NCBI GenBank assembly: GCA_016197365.1
Contig: JACPVS010000010.1
Coordinates: 62,001-126,000, forward strand
Source: Mycolicibacterium cosmeticum
GTDB taxonomy: Bacteria; Actinomycetota; Actinomycetes; Mycobacteriales; Mycobacteriaceae
Direction: 5' to 3'
Length of the DNA stretch: 64,000 nucleotides
Shown: piece by piece, positions 11,601 to 19,716 of the stretch
How the letters are laid out: every line of letters begins with the position of its first letter
Position numbering within the stretch: position 1 is the first letter of the stretch
Program-made: the position numbers and the translations under genes
Notes under the pieces: model-generated
What the model was told of the DNA's origin: nothing
The model's input: the letters and a program-made list of their open reading frames with translations, nothing else
Database searches by the model: none

Positions 11601-12770
11601 CTTGCCGGTGTAGATCGGGTTCATATCCCGCGTCTGCACGGACGGTGCCCCACCTTGCTCGTCGAGTTCGGCACGCACGGCGGCGAAGAATTCCTTGGGC
11701 AGCGCGCACACGAATCGGGGCCAGGTGTAGCGGGCGTTCCAGTCCCGGTGGATCTCGGTGACCCACTTGTTCGGTGGCGTGTAATCGGTTCCGACGGGCA
11801 ACAGCACATTGCGGGTGAGCGCCACCTTCTTCAGGTTGGCGAACAACTCGAAGGTCTGCTGCTGCGCCTCGGCCAGCGTCGCCGACGAGTCCATCCACCA
11901 GCCCGCCGCGTAATGCGCAGGCATGTAGTGGGTCAGCAGCCCGCGTCCCGACGGTGCGGTCCACTCGAACTCGCTCGCGAACTGCATGCGTTCGGGATCA
12001 CCGTCATCGGCCATCGGGCCCCACTGATGATGCGGTCCGCGGGCCCACGAACTCGACGTCAGCCCGGCATCGGCGGCCATCCCGGGGAACTGCGGATCGT
12101 GGCCGAACACGTCGAGTTGCCATGCCGTCGCCGGGTCGGCGCCCAGGACGTCGCGCTGAAAACCGATACCCGCCACGAAGTTCCGGATCGCCGTCTCCGG
12201 GCTGGTGAGGTTGGTGTTGGGTTCGTTATAGGTGCCGCCCATGATCTCGATACGGCCCTCGGCGATCAAACGACGTACATCGGCGCGTTCCTCGGGGTGG
12301 GTGTCCCAGAACGGCTTGAGATAGTCGACCTCGGCGAGCACGAACTTGTACTCCGGCTCGCGGCGGGCCATCTCCAGATGTGCCGTCACCAATTCGAATC
12401 CGTTGGTCTGCCGGCACGCGCCCGGCGGATCCTCGGTCCACACGCTGGTGTAGGCGGCCTGGGTGTTCCACCACACCGGGTCGTAGTGGAAGTGGCTGAT
12501 CATGTGCATCGTCCAGCCAGGTTCGGCGACGACGAAGGTGAACGGCACCTCCCCGGCGTGGGCCGGTAGTTGCGCGCCCGGCACCGGATCGTCGACGTGC
12601 ACCGGGATCTCGCAGATGCCGTCGATCGCAGGACCTTCACCGTGCAGGCCGTCTCCCGCGATGCGGATCACCTCGCCGGCCGCGTCCGCGCAGGTGACAC
12701 GCACGATCTGCAGCGGCGCGTCCGCAGGCCCGGCGAACAGTTCGGTCGACTCCGGTGCGGTCAGACGCAT
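8664..12770 (-). CDS. GH38 alpha-mannosidase
   Basis: 1368 aa, ortholog position of Rv0648. The GH38 metal/active-site motif HFHYDPVWW is near residues 93-101, and the catalytic nucleophile region WQLDVFGHDPQFPG is around 215-230. The long C-terminal beta-rich part (about 700-1368) carries NEW3-like sandwich domains near VRLRLTVASDC and the extreme C-terminus. It removes alpha-linked mannose, perhaps from mannans or lipoglycans being recycled. No signal peptide is visible, so it should be cytoplasmic. It is the first gene of an operon with the Rv0649-like and ROK genes. Length exceeds the M. tuberculosis protein by roughly 150 residues. Confidence 0.93.
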   Translation of the reverse strand: MRLTAPESTELFAGPADAPLQIVRVTCADAAGEVIRIAGDGLHGEGPAIDGICEIPVHVDDPVPGAQLPAHAGEVPFTFVVAEPGWTMHMISHFHYDPVWWNTQAAYTSVWTEDPPGACRQTNGFELVTAHLEMARREPEYKFVLAEVDYLKPFWDTHPEERADVRRLIAEGRIEIMGGTYNEPNTNLTSPETAIRNFVAGIGFQRDVLGADPATAWQLDVFGHDPQFPGMAADAGLTSSSWARGPHHQWGPMADDGDPERMQFASEFEWTAPSGRGLLTHYMPAHYAAGWWMDSSATLAEAQQQTFELFANLKKVALTRNVLLPVGTDYTPPNKWVTEIHRDWNARYTWPRFVCALPKEFFAAVRAELDEQGGAPSVQTRDMNPIYTGKDVSYIDTKQANRAAENVVLEAERFAVFAGLLCGATYPQAALEKAWVQLAYGAHHDAITGSESDQVYLDLLTGWRDAWELGRAARDNALALLSGAVDAPVVVWNPLAHHRTDVVTAQLDRPFAGVVRDQHGDTVPSVSDGHTVSWLADDVGSLGWQAYWLDDTNPGASWEPLGGNEIGNDHYRVRADPERGGAVSSVLAGGREMIADGAVGNELAVYDEHPAHPKAGEGPWHLLPSGPVLCSSAYPAVVQASRSPLGERLIIRGRIGDILSYTQMITLWHGISRIECRTTVDEFTGADKLLRLRWPCPVPGAMPASEVGDAVIGRGFGLLHQHGATHAVDAAQHPSTLDNPAYGWFGLSSMLRVRVGAGVRAVSVAEVVTPDAQFDTRELMVALVRAGVTATCSAAGKPRYGDLSVDSNLPDARIALGGPDQNAFTAAVLATSPEHRTELDRQLSAGGTARVWVPAGSALVDSWVPSADLRGLRSLPVLIVVGDIGSLVDDLADAEISVPQDAPAELTPFESVTVALCNRGVPGFAVEPDGTLHTSLMRSCTGWPSGTWIDPPRRTAPDGSNFQLQHWSHTFDYALIAGEGDWRDADIPIRSAEFSHPLIAVRNRRAGVEGLPAHGALLDVDSTGGRVTLGALKAAGNPFVTGSTEPVDPSSVTFRLVETHGRSAEFVVRSGLCSISPLVEADLLERPAGPATTDMHGYQIATLRGRLGGIRIANADQQRLAPDSEDAQPLYARYWLHNRGPAPLGGLPLVAHLHPGQLAATPNSVVRLRLTVASDCTDSALHGRVRLVVPPDWAADPAELSFVLPPGEYLDADVGVTLPPDIVPGRYPVRAELAAGGRGLPAAWHQVVEDVCMISVDAPPDADVLRLISGPEPVSVRAGENARLAVTVGTDAGAGLAVEAHLISPWGTWEWLGPAATGAEIPARGTLQLSFDVTPPPWVQPGRWWALIRVACAGRLVYSPAVAVEVTA

Positions 12771-12779
12771 GACCGCACC

Positions 12780-13739
12780 TTACGTTCGCGCGGCCGCCCG
12801 CTGCAGGCGTTCGGCTGCGGCGCGCACCGCGTCGGCCACCTCCGGTGGGTCCAGCACCTCGAACTCGCAACCGGGCATGGCCAGATACAGCGCCATCCGG
12901 TCGGGATCGTCGGCGCCGGTGGTGACGATGCACGCATCGGGACCGTCGGGTTCAATCTGTACCGAGGCCGCGGAAAAGGTCTGGGAGACAACGTCTTGAG
13001 TGGCGTGATAGCGCACCCGGGCGATGTACCGGTACGACGAGGAGGTGATGGCACGTCGCACATAGGCGGCCGCATCGGGTGCCTGCCGCGGGATGAAGGT
13101 GCTCCCGGCCGCGCGGACGCCGGACATCCGGTCCAGGCGCAGGGTGCGCCAGTCGGCGCGGTCGCGGTCATAGCCCAACAGGTACCAGCGCCGTCCGGTG
13201 GTCACCAGTTGGTAGGGCTCCAGGCGGCGCGTGGTGGCAGTGCCGCGGATGTCGACGTAGGCGCAGCCGATGTGTTCGTGGTCGCGGCTGGCCCGGGCCA
13301 GGGTCATCAGGATGTCCGGGTCGACCGGGTCCTCGGCGGCGGAGGTGAGGGTGACGGTGGCGTCGTGCACGGCGGCCACCTGGGAGCGCAGCCGAGACGG
13401 CATCACCTGATCGAGTTTGGACAGCGCGCGCAACGCTGATTCGCCGACGCCGGCCACGCTGCCGCCGGCCGCCAGGCGCAGACAGACGGCCATCGCGACA
13501 GCCTCATCCGGATCGAGCAGCAGCGGCGGCAGTGCGGCGCCCGCGCCCAGTTGGTAGCCGCCGCCGTGCCCCTTGCTGGCGTGCACCGGATAGCCGAGGT
13601 CGCGCAGCCGCTCGACATCGCGACGCACGCTGCGGGTGGTGACCTCGAGACGTCCGGCCAGTTCCTCGGAGGTCCAGACCCGGCGTGATTGCAGCAGGCC
13701 GAGAAGCTGCAGAACCCTCGCGGTGCTCATGTTCACCAT
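12780..13739 (-). CDS. WYL-domain HTH transcriptional regulator
   Basis: 319 aa. The N-terminal winged helix is RVWTSEELAGRLEVTTRSVRRDVERL (residues about 20-45, split here only by numbering), then a linker and a WYL domain around TGRRWYLLGYDRDRADWRTLRL at about 200. WYL regulators of the YafY type often sense nucleic-acid or small-molecule ligands. Start at 13739 (MVNMSTARV); an ATG three codons later is possible. It is divergent from two DinB-like genes, and a perfect 8-bp dyad lies between, so it probably controls them and itself. Confidence 0.9.
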   Translation of the reverse strand: MVNMSTARVLQLLGLLQSRRVWTSEELAGRLEVTTRSVRRDVERLRDLGYPVHASKGHGGGYQLGAGAALPPLLLDPDEAVAMAVCLRLAAGGSVAGVGESALRALSKLDQVMPSRLRSQVAAVHDATVTLTSAAEDPVDPDILMTLARASRDHEHIGCAYVDIRGTATTRRLEPYQLVTTGRRWYLLGYDRDRADWRTLRLDRMSGVRAAGSTFIPRQAPDAAAYVRRAITSSSYRYIARVRYHATQDVVSQTFSAASVQIEPDGPDACIVTTGADDPDRMALYLAMPGCEFEVLDPPEVADAVRAAAERLQRAAART

Positions 13740-13750
13740 CTTGACGCATT

Positions 13751-13773
13751 TATAGGACCGATACTGTCCTATA
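13751..13773. promoter_or_regulatory. Inverted repeat, candidate WYL-regulator operator
   Basis: TATAGGAC-CGATACT-GTCCTATA, perfect 8-bp arms, in the 53-base gap between the divergent WYL regulator and first DinB gene. It sits where promoter elements of both genes would be. Confidence 0.65.
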
Positions 13774-13792
13774 TAGATGTAAAGGTGGGTTC

Positions 13793-14308
13793 ATGTACAC
13801 CGACCTCCTGGCCGACCAGCTGGACTTCCACTGGACCCACCAGCTGCGGCCGCGCCTGTCCGGCCTGACCGATGACGAGTACTTCTGGGAGCCGGTACCG
13901 GGCTGCTGGACTCTGCATCGGGATGGCGCCATCGATTTCGCCTATCCCCCACCGCAACCCGAGCCGTTCACCACCATCGCGTGGCGGCTGGCCCACGTCA
14001 TCGTCGGCGTACTGGCCATGCGCAACCACTCCCATTTCGGCGGCCCGCCTGCAGACTACGAATCGTGGGCGTATGCCACCTCGGCGGGTACGGCGCTGCG
14101 TCAGCTCGATGAGGCGTACGCGCGCTGGATCATCGGCGTGCGGGCCCTCTCCGACGACGACCTGACCCAGCCCTGCGGTCCCGCCGAGGGCCCGTACGCG
14201 GGCGAGTCCATGGCCGTGCTCGTTCTCCACATCAACCGCGAGATGATCCACCACGGTGCCGAAATCGCCTGCATCCGTGACCTTTACATCCACTCGAAGG
14301 AGAACTGA
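13793..14308 (+). CDS. DinB-like domain protein
   Basis: 171 aa four-helix-bundle protein of the DinB/YfiT superfamily. Candidate metal ligands are H113-region and C-terminal histidines (LVLHINREMIHHGAEIACIRD), together with the central WRLAHVIVG helix. Members are thiol-dependent or metal-dependent transferases linked to stress or detoxification; the specific reaction is unknown. It starts 20 bases after the candidate operator and is followed two bases after its stop by a second DinB-like gene, so the pair forms an operon under the divergent WYL regulator. Confidence 0.85.
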   Translation: MYTDLLADQLDFHWTHQLRPRLSGLTDDEYFWEPVPGCWTLHRDGAIDFAYPPPQPEPFTTIAWRLAHVIVGVLAMRNHSHFGGPPADYESWAYATSAGTALRQLDEAYARWIIGVRALSDDDLTQPCGPAEGPYAGESMAVLVLHINREMIHHGAEIACIRDLYIHSKEN

Positions 14309-14309
14309 C

Positions 14310-14903
14310 ATGCCCGGTATGCCCGCCCCCGCCACCGACGAGCGCCAGACCCTGATCAACTTCCTGGCCTTCCAGCAGAACGCGTTCCTCGCCGTGGCCT
14401 ACGGCCTCACCGACGAGCAGGCCCGCGCCACCCCGTCGGCCAGCGCGCTGTCCATCGGCGGCCTGATCAAACACGTGGCCAACTGCCAGCACGGCTGGAC
14501 CGAACGCGCCGCCCAGGCTCCGGCCATCCCCACGCCTGACGCCCGGCCGATGGAGGAACTGATGGCCGAATACCAGGACCAGTACGTGATGCGCGACGAC
14601 GAGACGCTGAGCGAGCTGCTGGCGGCACTGGAAGCGCAGAACGCCGCCACCCTGCGAGTGTTCGCCGAGGCCGACTTCGACACCCCGGTGCCGGTACCCC
14701 ACGACGTGCCGTGGTTCCCGCAGGATATCGACCACTGGTCGGTGCGGTGGGTGCTGCTGCACCTGGTCGAGGAGCTGTCCCGGCACGCCGGCCACGCCGA
14801 CATCATCCGCGAAACCGTCGACGGCGCAACGATGTACGAACTCCTCGCCGCGGCTGAGGAATGGCCGGAGACCGACTGGATCAAGCGCTGGAAGGCCAAC
14901 TAG
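14310..14903 (+). CDS. DinB-like domain protein
   Basis: 197 aa. The ATG at 14310 follows AAGGAG with good spacing and lies 2 bases after the preceding stop. Three helices carry the expected histidines: GGLIKHVANCQHGW, then WSVRWVLLHLVEELSRHAGHADIIRE near residue 160, which is the mycothiol-transferase/DinB signature. Related actinobacterial proteins use mycothiol, so a mycothiol-dependent transferase is plausible but not shown. The gene ends at a perfect hairpin shared with the convergent TetR gene. Confidence 0.87.
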   Translation: MPGMPAPATDERQTLINFLAFQQNAFLAVAYGLTDEQARATPSASALSIGGLIKHVANCQHGWTERAAQAPAIPTPDARPMEELMAEYQDQYVMRDDETLSELLAALEAQNAATLRVFAEADFDTPVPVPHDVPWFPQDIDHWSVRWVLLHLVEELSRHAGHADIIRETVDGATMYELLAAAEEWPETDWIKRWKAN

Positions 14904-14913
14904 GCCCGCACCG

Positions 14914-14969
14914 CGAGCGTGCATCCAGAGCACCGGAATGTCGGTTTTCGCGCTCTGGATGCACGCTCG
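14914..14969. terminator. Bidirectional hairpin between convergent genes
   Basis: Perfect 18-bp stem: CGAGCGTGCATCCAGAGC (14914-14931) with GCTCTGGATGCACGCTCG (14952-14969), loop of 20 bases. It separates the DinB operon from the convergent TetR gene and could stop transcripts from both sides. Confidence 0.75.
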
Positions 14970-14975
14970 GCCGGT

Positions 14976-15551
14976 TCAGCGACCGAGGACCAACACCAAC
15001 GCCGTATCCACCACCACATCCAGGTCCGAGCCCAGCCCGCCGGCGAGCCACTGCTGGGCCAGCTCGGCCATCGCGCCGGTGTACATCGCCGCACCGACGC
15101 GCGCCGGGACCGGATCCGAGCCGACCTCGGCGAGTACGGCGGCCAACAGCAGATCCTGGGTGGCGGCCCGGCGCGCGGTCAGCACCGGGTTGGCGCGCGC
15201 GTCGGTGAACAGCACCCGGCCGCGGCGCGGGTCGGCCGAGGCGAAGCCCAGCACCGCGGCCATCCCGGCCCTGGTGCGCGCCCGCACCGAGTCCGGCGCG
15301 GCCGACATCGCCGCCTCCACCGCCTCCGCGAGCTCGGTGCCCACCTTGTCGTACACCGCGCCGAGCAGCTCGTCGGTGTCGGCGAAGCTCTCGTAGAAGT
15401 AGCGGGTGTTCAGCTCGCAAGCTCGGCACACCGACCGCACCGACAGCGCCGTCTCGCCATCGTCACCGAACAGCCCGTAGGCGGCGTCGATCAACAACCC
15501 GCGCCGCTCTGTGCGCCGGTCGGTCAGCGCGACACCCGCCCACCGAGTCAT
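14976..15551 (-). CDS. TetR-family transcriptional regulator
   Basis: 191 aa. The N-terminal HTH follows the TetR pattern: LIDAAYGLFGDDGETALSV, RSVCRACELNTRYFYESFAD, and DELLGAVYDKV (residues about 18-70). The C-terminal ligand domain is Ala-rich and not assignable. M. tuberculosis has a TetR gene (Rv0653c) close to rplJ-rplL, and this may be the counterpart. It is divergent from a DUF2236 gene, with a 10-bp perfect dyad in the gap that overlaps the upstream alternative start of that gene. Repression of both genes through this site is the likely mode. Confidence 0.92.
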   Translation of the reverse strand: MTRWAGVALTDRRTERRGLLIDAAYGLFGDDGETALSVRSVCRACELNTRYFYESFADTDELLGAVYDKVGTELAEAVEAAMSAAPDSVRARTRAGMAAVLGFASADPRRGRVLFTDARANPVLTARRAATQDLLLAAVLAEVGSDPVPARVGAAMYTGAMAELAQQWLAGGLGSDLDVVVDTALVLVLGR

Positions 15552-15592
15552 CGGTCCAGGTTAGATCTGGCTACGGGTGTAACCAAACGCTA

Positions 15593-15616
15593 TTCTGGTC
15601 ACAATCGTGACCAGAA
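15593..15616. promoter_or_regulatory. Inverted repeat, candidate TetR operator
   Basis: TTCTGGTCAC (15593-15602), spacer AATC, GTGACCAGAA (15607-15616): perfect 10-bp arms. It lies 42 bases upstream of the TetR start and just upstream of the DUF2236 ATG. A GTG inside the right arm (15607) is in frame with DUF2236 but is better read as operator sequence. Confidence 0.75.
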
Positions 15617-15627
15617 GGGATGTGGGG

Positions 15628-16617
15628 ATGGCCCTGCCGCACCAGATCGTCGAGCAGAAGTTGCAGGATCACTTCGATCGCAACGTCCGCAAGCACTACT
15701 TCCGCGGGCTGGAATTCGCCGAACCCGCGGGTGACCCGGGCTGGTTCGGCCCGGGCAGCGCCGTCTGGCACGTGCATTCACACACCGAGGCGCTGATCTT
15801 CGGTCTGCAATGCGCGGCCTACATCGAACGCCTCGACCCCTCCATCTACTGGATGGGCATGCACCACTCGCGTCTGGTCAAACGCGACGACGACGGCACC
15901 GCGATCCCGGTGGTGGACCCCAAGGGCGCCGCCGTCCGCCTCGGGCACTCGATCGCGTTCTTCATCGGCACCGCCTACGGCAACACCGAGTCCGCCGAAC
16001 GGGTCGCCCGCACCGTGCGCGCCATGCACCACACCATCAAGGGCACCCGCCCCGACGGGGCCGTCTACGACGCCGACGACCCGGACTGGTTGCGCTGGAA
16101 CTACGCGACCGTCGTCTGGGGTATCGCCACCGCACACGAGCTGTATCACCCGAACCCGTTGCGCGGGAAGAAGCTCGATCGCTACTACGGCGAGTTCATC
16201 CGGGTCGGGCACGCCCTGGGCGGTACCGACCTGCCCAGCACCAAGGCCGAGACCTTGGATTGCCTGCACTCCTACCTGCCGCGGCTGGCGCTGACCCACG
16301 GCGCGGCGATGGCCACCGGCCCCAACCTGCCGATGCCGCAGAGCGCCATCGACTGGGCGATCCGCGACACCATGCCGAAATGGGCCAAGCAGCTGATCGG
16401 GCACACCGACCCCAACCCGATCGAGCGGGCCGGGCGGCGCGCCATCGTCTGGTCGGCCATCAACGGCCTGCACACCGCCGCCGGACCCACCCGGGAATTC
16501 CGCGAAGCCCAGGCGCGGGTCGAGGGCGGCACCGCTATCCCCCACACCGTGCCGTCCTACGTCCTGGGCACCGATCCGGAGCGCACCCGCAGCGACGTCG
16601 AGCTCAACCTGGTGTGA
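15628..16617 (+). CDS. DUF2236 (MpaB/Lcp-like) oxygenase-family protein
   Basis: 329 aa. DUF2236 proteins include MpaB and latex-clearing oxygenases that bind a b-type heme through conserved His/Arg residues. Conserved features here are GPGSAVWHVHSHTEALIFG near residue 45, MHHTIKGTRPDG, and WNYATVVWGIATAHELYH near 170. The reaction is unknown; an oxygenase acting on a lipid-like substrate is inferred from the family. The ATG at 15628 has GAAGGGA upstream; earlier in-frame GTG codons fall in the TetR dyad. It is probably repressed by the divergent TetR. Confidence 0.85.
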   Translation: MALPHQIVEQKLQDHFDRNVRKHYFRGLEFAEPAGDPGWFGPGSAVWHVHSHTEALIFGLQCAAYIERLDPSIYWMGMHHSRLVKRDDDGTAIPVVDPKGAAVRLGHSIAFFIGTAYGNTESAERVARTVRAMHHTIKGTRPDGAVYDADDPDWLRWNYATVVWGIATAHELYHPNPLRGKKLDRYYGEFIRVGHALGGTDLPSTKAETLDCLHSYLPRLALTHGAAMATGPNLPMPQSAIDWAIRDTMPKWAKQLIGHTDPNPIERAGRRAIVWSAINGLHTAAGPTREFREAQARVEGGTAIPHTVPSYVLGTDPERTRSDVELNLV

Positions 16618-16669
16618 CACAGACCACCCGAGTTTTTGGCGTTACCGGCGGTTTTGAGACACTGCAAGG

Positions 16670-18034
16670 ATGAGCACTCAACCTTCGAAGCCCAAGCACC
16701 GTGAGGTAGCCAGGCTCGATCGGGTGCCGCTGCCGGTCGAGGCCGCCCGGATCGGGGCCACCGGATGGCAGGTCACCCGCGCCGGCGCCCGCGTCGTCGC
16801 GAACTTCCTGGGCAAAGGCAACCTGCAGCAGAAGATCATGAAGCAGGTTCCGCAGGCCTTCGCCGACCTCGGTCCCACCTACGTCAAGTTCGGCCAGATC
16901 ATCGCGTCCAGCCCGGGTGCGTTCGGCGAGCCGTTGTCGCGGGAGTTCCGTGGCCTGCTCGACCGCGTCCCGCCCGCCGACCAGAACGCCGTGCACAAGC
17001 TGCTCGCCGAAGAACTCGGCGGCGAACCGAAGGACCTGTTCAAGTCCTTCGACGAGGCGCCCTTCGCGTCCGCCTCGATCGCGCAGGTGCACTACGCGAC
17101 GCTGCATTCCGGCGAAGAGGTCGTCGTGAAGATCCAGCGCCCCGGCATCCGCCGCCGGGTGGCCGCGGACCTGCAGATCCTCAAGCGCGGGGCCCAGGTC
17201 GTCGAACTTGCCAAGCTGGGCCGCCGGCTGTCCGCCCAGGACGTCGTCGCCGACTTCTCCGACAACCTCGCCGAGGAACTCGACTTCCGCTTGGAGGCGC
17301 AGTCCATGGACGCCTGGGTGGCGCACATGCACGCCTCCCCGCTGGGCGAGGACATCCGGGTGGCGCAGGTCTACTGGGATCTGACCAGCGAGCGCGTGCT
17401 CACCATGGAGCGCATCCAGGGCACCCGGATCGACGACGTCGCCGCGATCCGCAAGAAGGGCTTCGACGGCGAGGCCCTGGTGAAGGCGTTGTTGTTCAGC
17501 GTGTTCGAGGGCGGGCTGCGTCACGGCCTGTTCCACGGCGACCTGCACGCCGGCAATCTCTACGTCGACGACGACGGCAAGATCGTCTTCTTCGACTTCG
17601 GCATCATGGGCCGCATCGACCCGCGCACCCGGTGGCTGCTGCGCGAACTCGTCTACGCGCTGCTGGTGAAGAAGGACCACGCCGCGGCAGGCAAGATCGT
17701 CGTGCTGATGGGCGCCGTCGGCACCGTCAAGCCCGAGGCCCAGGCGGCCAAGGATCTGGAGAAGTTCACCGCGCCGCTGACCATGTCCTCGCTCGGCGAC
17801 ATGAGTTACGCCGAGATCGGTAAACAACTTTCGACGCTGGCCGACGCCTATGACGTCAAGCTGCCGCGCGAGCTCGTGCTGATCGGCAAGCAGTTCCTCT
17901 ACGTCGAGCGCTACATGAAGCTGCTGGCGCCGCGGTGGCAGATGATGAGCGACCCGCAGTTCACCGGGTACTTCGCGAACTTCATGGTGGAGATCAGCCG
18001 CGACCACAAGAACCACGACGAAGGACAGCAATGA
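16670..18034 (+). CDS. ABC1/AarF/UbiB-family atypical kinase
   Basis: 454 aa, ortholog of Rv0647c. The UbiB hallmark KFGQ appears in LGPTYVKFGQIIASS near residue 65. The Ala-rich nucleotide loop reads ASASIAQVHYA near 130. The catalytic loop is HGDLHAGNLYV near 300, and the metal motif is FFDFG near 320. UbiB kinases use ATP to support quinone or lipid metabolism at membranes; no C-terminal membrane pair is obvious. Its stop overlaps the lipG start (ATGA), so the two genes are coupled, as in M. tuberculosis. Confidence 0.93.
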   Translation: MSTQPSKPKHREVARLDRVPLPVEAARIGATGWQVTRAGARVVANFLGKGNLQQKIMKQVPQAFADLGPTYVKFGQIIASSPGAFGEPLSREFRGLLDRVPPADQNAVHKLLAEELGGEPKDLFKSFDEAPFASASIAQVHYATLHSGEEVVVKIQRPGIRRRVAADLQILKRGAQVVELAKLGRRLSAQDVVADFSDNLAEELDFRLEAQSMDAWVAHMHASPLGEDIRVAQVYWDLTSERVLTMERIQGTRIDDVAAIRKKGFDGEALVKALLFSVFEGGLRHGLFHGDLHAGNLYVDDDGKIVFFDFGIMGRIDPRTRWLLRELVYALLVKKDHAAAGKIVVLMGAVGTVKPEAQAAKDLEKFTAPLTMSSLGDMSYAEIGKQLSTLADAYDVKLPRELVLIGKQFLYVERYMKLLAPRWQMMSDPQFTGYFANFMVEISRDHKNHDEGQQ

Positions 18035-18927
18035 TCGCCCGCACCGGAACCGCCACCCACGGCGATATCGAGATCGCCTACGAGGACATGGGCAATCCCG
18101 ACGATCCCGCGGTCCTGCTCATCATGGGACTCGGCGCGCAACTCCTGCTGTGGCGCAAGGGTTTCTGCGAGAAGCTCGTCGATCAGGGCTTGCGGGTCAT
18201 CCGGTACGACAACCGCGACATCGGGTTGTCCTCCAAGCTGCCCGGTGCCCGCAGCGGCGCGCCGCTGCCCACCCGGATGGCGCGGTCCTTCCTGGGACTC
18301 AAGAGCCCGGCCGGCTACACGCTCGAAGACATGGCCGACGACGCCGGCGCCCTGCTGGATCACCTCGGGATCGACCGGGCGCATGTGGTCGGCGCGTCGA
18401 TGGGCGGCATGATCGCCCAGGTCTTCGCCGCCCGGCACACCCACCGGACGCGCAGCCTCGGGGTGATCTTCTCCAGCAACAACCAGGCCATGTTGCCGCC
18501 GCCCGGCCCCAAACAGCTTCTGGCCCTGCTCACCAAGCCCAAGGACTCCTCGCGCGACGGCATCATCGACAACTCGGTGCGATTGCTGAGCATCATCGGC
18601 AGCCCGGGATACCCGACCCCCGAGGAGCAGTCCCGCGCCGACGCCGCCGAAGGTTATGACCGTTCGTACTATCCGGCCGGCGTCGGCAGGCAGTTCGCCG
18701 CCATCATGGGCAGCGGCAGCCTGCGGCATTACGACCGGCAGATCACCGTGCCGACCGTCGTCATCCACGGCAAGGCGGACAAGCTGATGCGGCCGTCCGG
18801 CGGGCGGGCGATCGCCCGCGCCATCCCCGGGGCGCGGCTGGTGTTGTTCGACGGGATGGCCCACGACCTGCCCGAAGCGTTGTGGGACGACATCGTCGGC
18901 GAATTGAAGTCGAACTTCGTGGGCTGA
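18031..18927 (+). CDS. lipG: Alpha/beta-hydrolase LipG
   Basis: 298 aa serine hydrolase, ortholog of Rv0646c. The nucleophile elbow GASMGGM is at about residues 120-126, the acid region is HGKADKLM near 250, and the catalytic histidine is in GMAHDLPEALW near the C-terminus. The conserved YDNRDIGLSS segment is typical of this esterase family. M. tuberculosis LipG has been described as a phospholipase/thioesterase next to the mycolate methyltransferases. Here the methyltransferase genes are not adjacent. The ATG overlaps the AarF stop by four bases. Confidence 0.93.
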   Translation: MIARTGTATHGDIEIAYEDMGNPDDPAVLLIMGLGAQLLLWRKGFCEKLVDQGLRVIRYDNRDIGLSSKLPGARSGAPLPTRMARSFLGLKSPAGYTLEDMADDAGALLDHLGIDRAHVVGASMGGMIAQVFAARHTHRTRSLGVIFSSNNQAMLPPPGPKQLLALLTKPKDSSRDGIIDNSVRLLSIIGSPGYPTPEEQSRADAAEGYDRSYYPAGVGRQFAAIMGSGSLRHYDRQITVPTVVIHGKADKLMRPSGGRAIARAIPGARLVLFDGMAHDLPEALWDDIVGELKSNFVG

Positions 18928-19009
18928 GTCTGTCGGATTGCGTCGTAGCCGTTCGTCGTACAGGTAGAGAGTGGGACGCTAGGGTCCCGCCCCTACCGGA
19001 GGATTCGCC

Positions 19010-19705
19010 ATGTACTACTTCGCACTGCTGCTGAGCCCCGAACGCGAACTGACCCCCGCCGAGGGCGGCGCCGAGATGGCCGCCTATCAGGAATTCCATG
19101 CCAACGCCGGGGCCGCCATCCGCGCCGGGGACGCACTGGGCCCCGCCCGGGACGGCACACTGATCAGCGGCTGGCCGGGTCAGCCGGTGGTGACCGACGG
19201 CCCGTATGCCGAGGGCGCCGAGGTCGCGGGCGGCTACTACGTGTTCGAGGCCGACAACCTCGACGATGCGCTGGGGATCGCCGACCAAATCCCGGCGGCA
19301 CAGTACGGCGCCGTCGAGGTGTGGCCGATGGTGCACTGGAATGCCCCCACGGAGCCCGTCGGATCGAATTGGCTTGCCCTGCTGCTGGAATCGCCGGATG
19401 AGGTCAACACCCCCGGTTCACCCGAATTCGAGGCACGGGTCGCCGATCATGTCGAAGCCCACAAGACCATCGGCGACCACATCCTCGGCGGCGCACCGCT
19501 GCACCCGCCGGCCACCGCCACGACGGTTCGGGTGCGCGACGGCAAGACACTGCTGACCGACGGCCCCTACGCGGAGGGCGCCGAGGTGGCCAATGGGTTC
19601 TATCTGCTGCGCGCCGGCGACCGGGACGAGGCAGTCAAACTCGCGTCGATGATTCCCGCGGGATCGGTCGCGGTGCGCCAACTCGCCGGGATCTCCGGCC
19701 TGTAA
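19010..19705 (+). CDS. Tandem YCII (DGPF) domain protein
   Basis: 231 aa made of two YCII-like domains. Each carries the hallmark TDGPYAEGAEV: at about residues 62-72 in the first and 185-195 in the second, followed by GGYYVFEA and NGFYLLRA. YCII proteins are small ferredoxin-like folds related to chlorohydrolases. When paired with ECF42 sigma factors they are called DGPF proteins and may act as partners or targets. It ends 11 bases before the sigma factor, in the same operon. Confidence 0.9.
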   Translation: MYYFALLLSPERELTPAEGGAEMAAYQEFHANAGAAIRAGDALGPARDGTLISGWPGQPVVTDGPYAEGAEVAGGYYVFEADNLDDALGIADQIPAAQYGAVEVWPMVHWNAPTEPVGSNWLALLLESPDEVNTPGSPEFEARVADHVEAHKTIGDHILGGAPLHPPATATTVRVRDGKTLLTDGPYAEGAEVANGFYLLRAGDRDEAVKLASMIPAGSVAVRQLAGISGL

Positions 19706-19716
19706 CAGTTTCGCCG

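Noticed and set aside
8463..12569. Long plus-strand frames opposite the GH38 gene
   Set aside because: Arg/Pro/His-rich shadow translations with no domains; the minus-strand mannosidase is complete.
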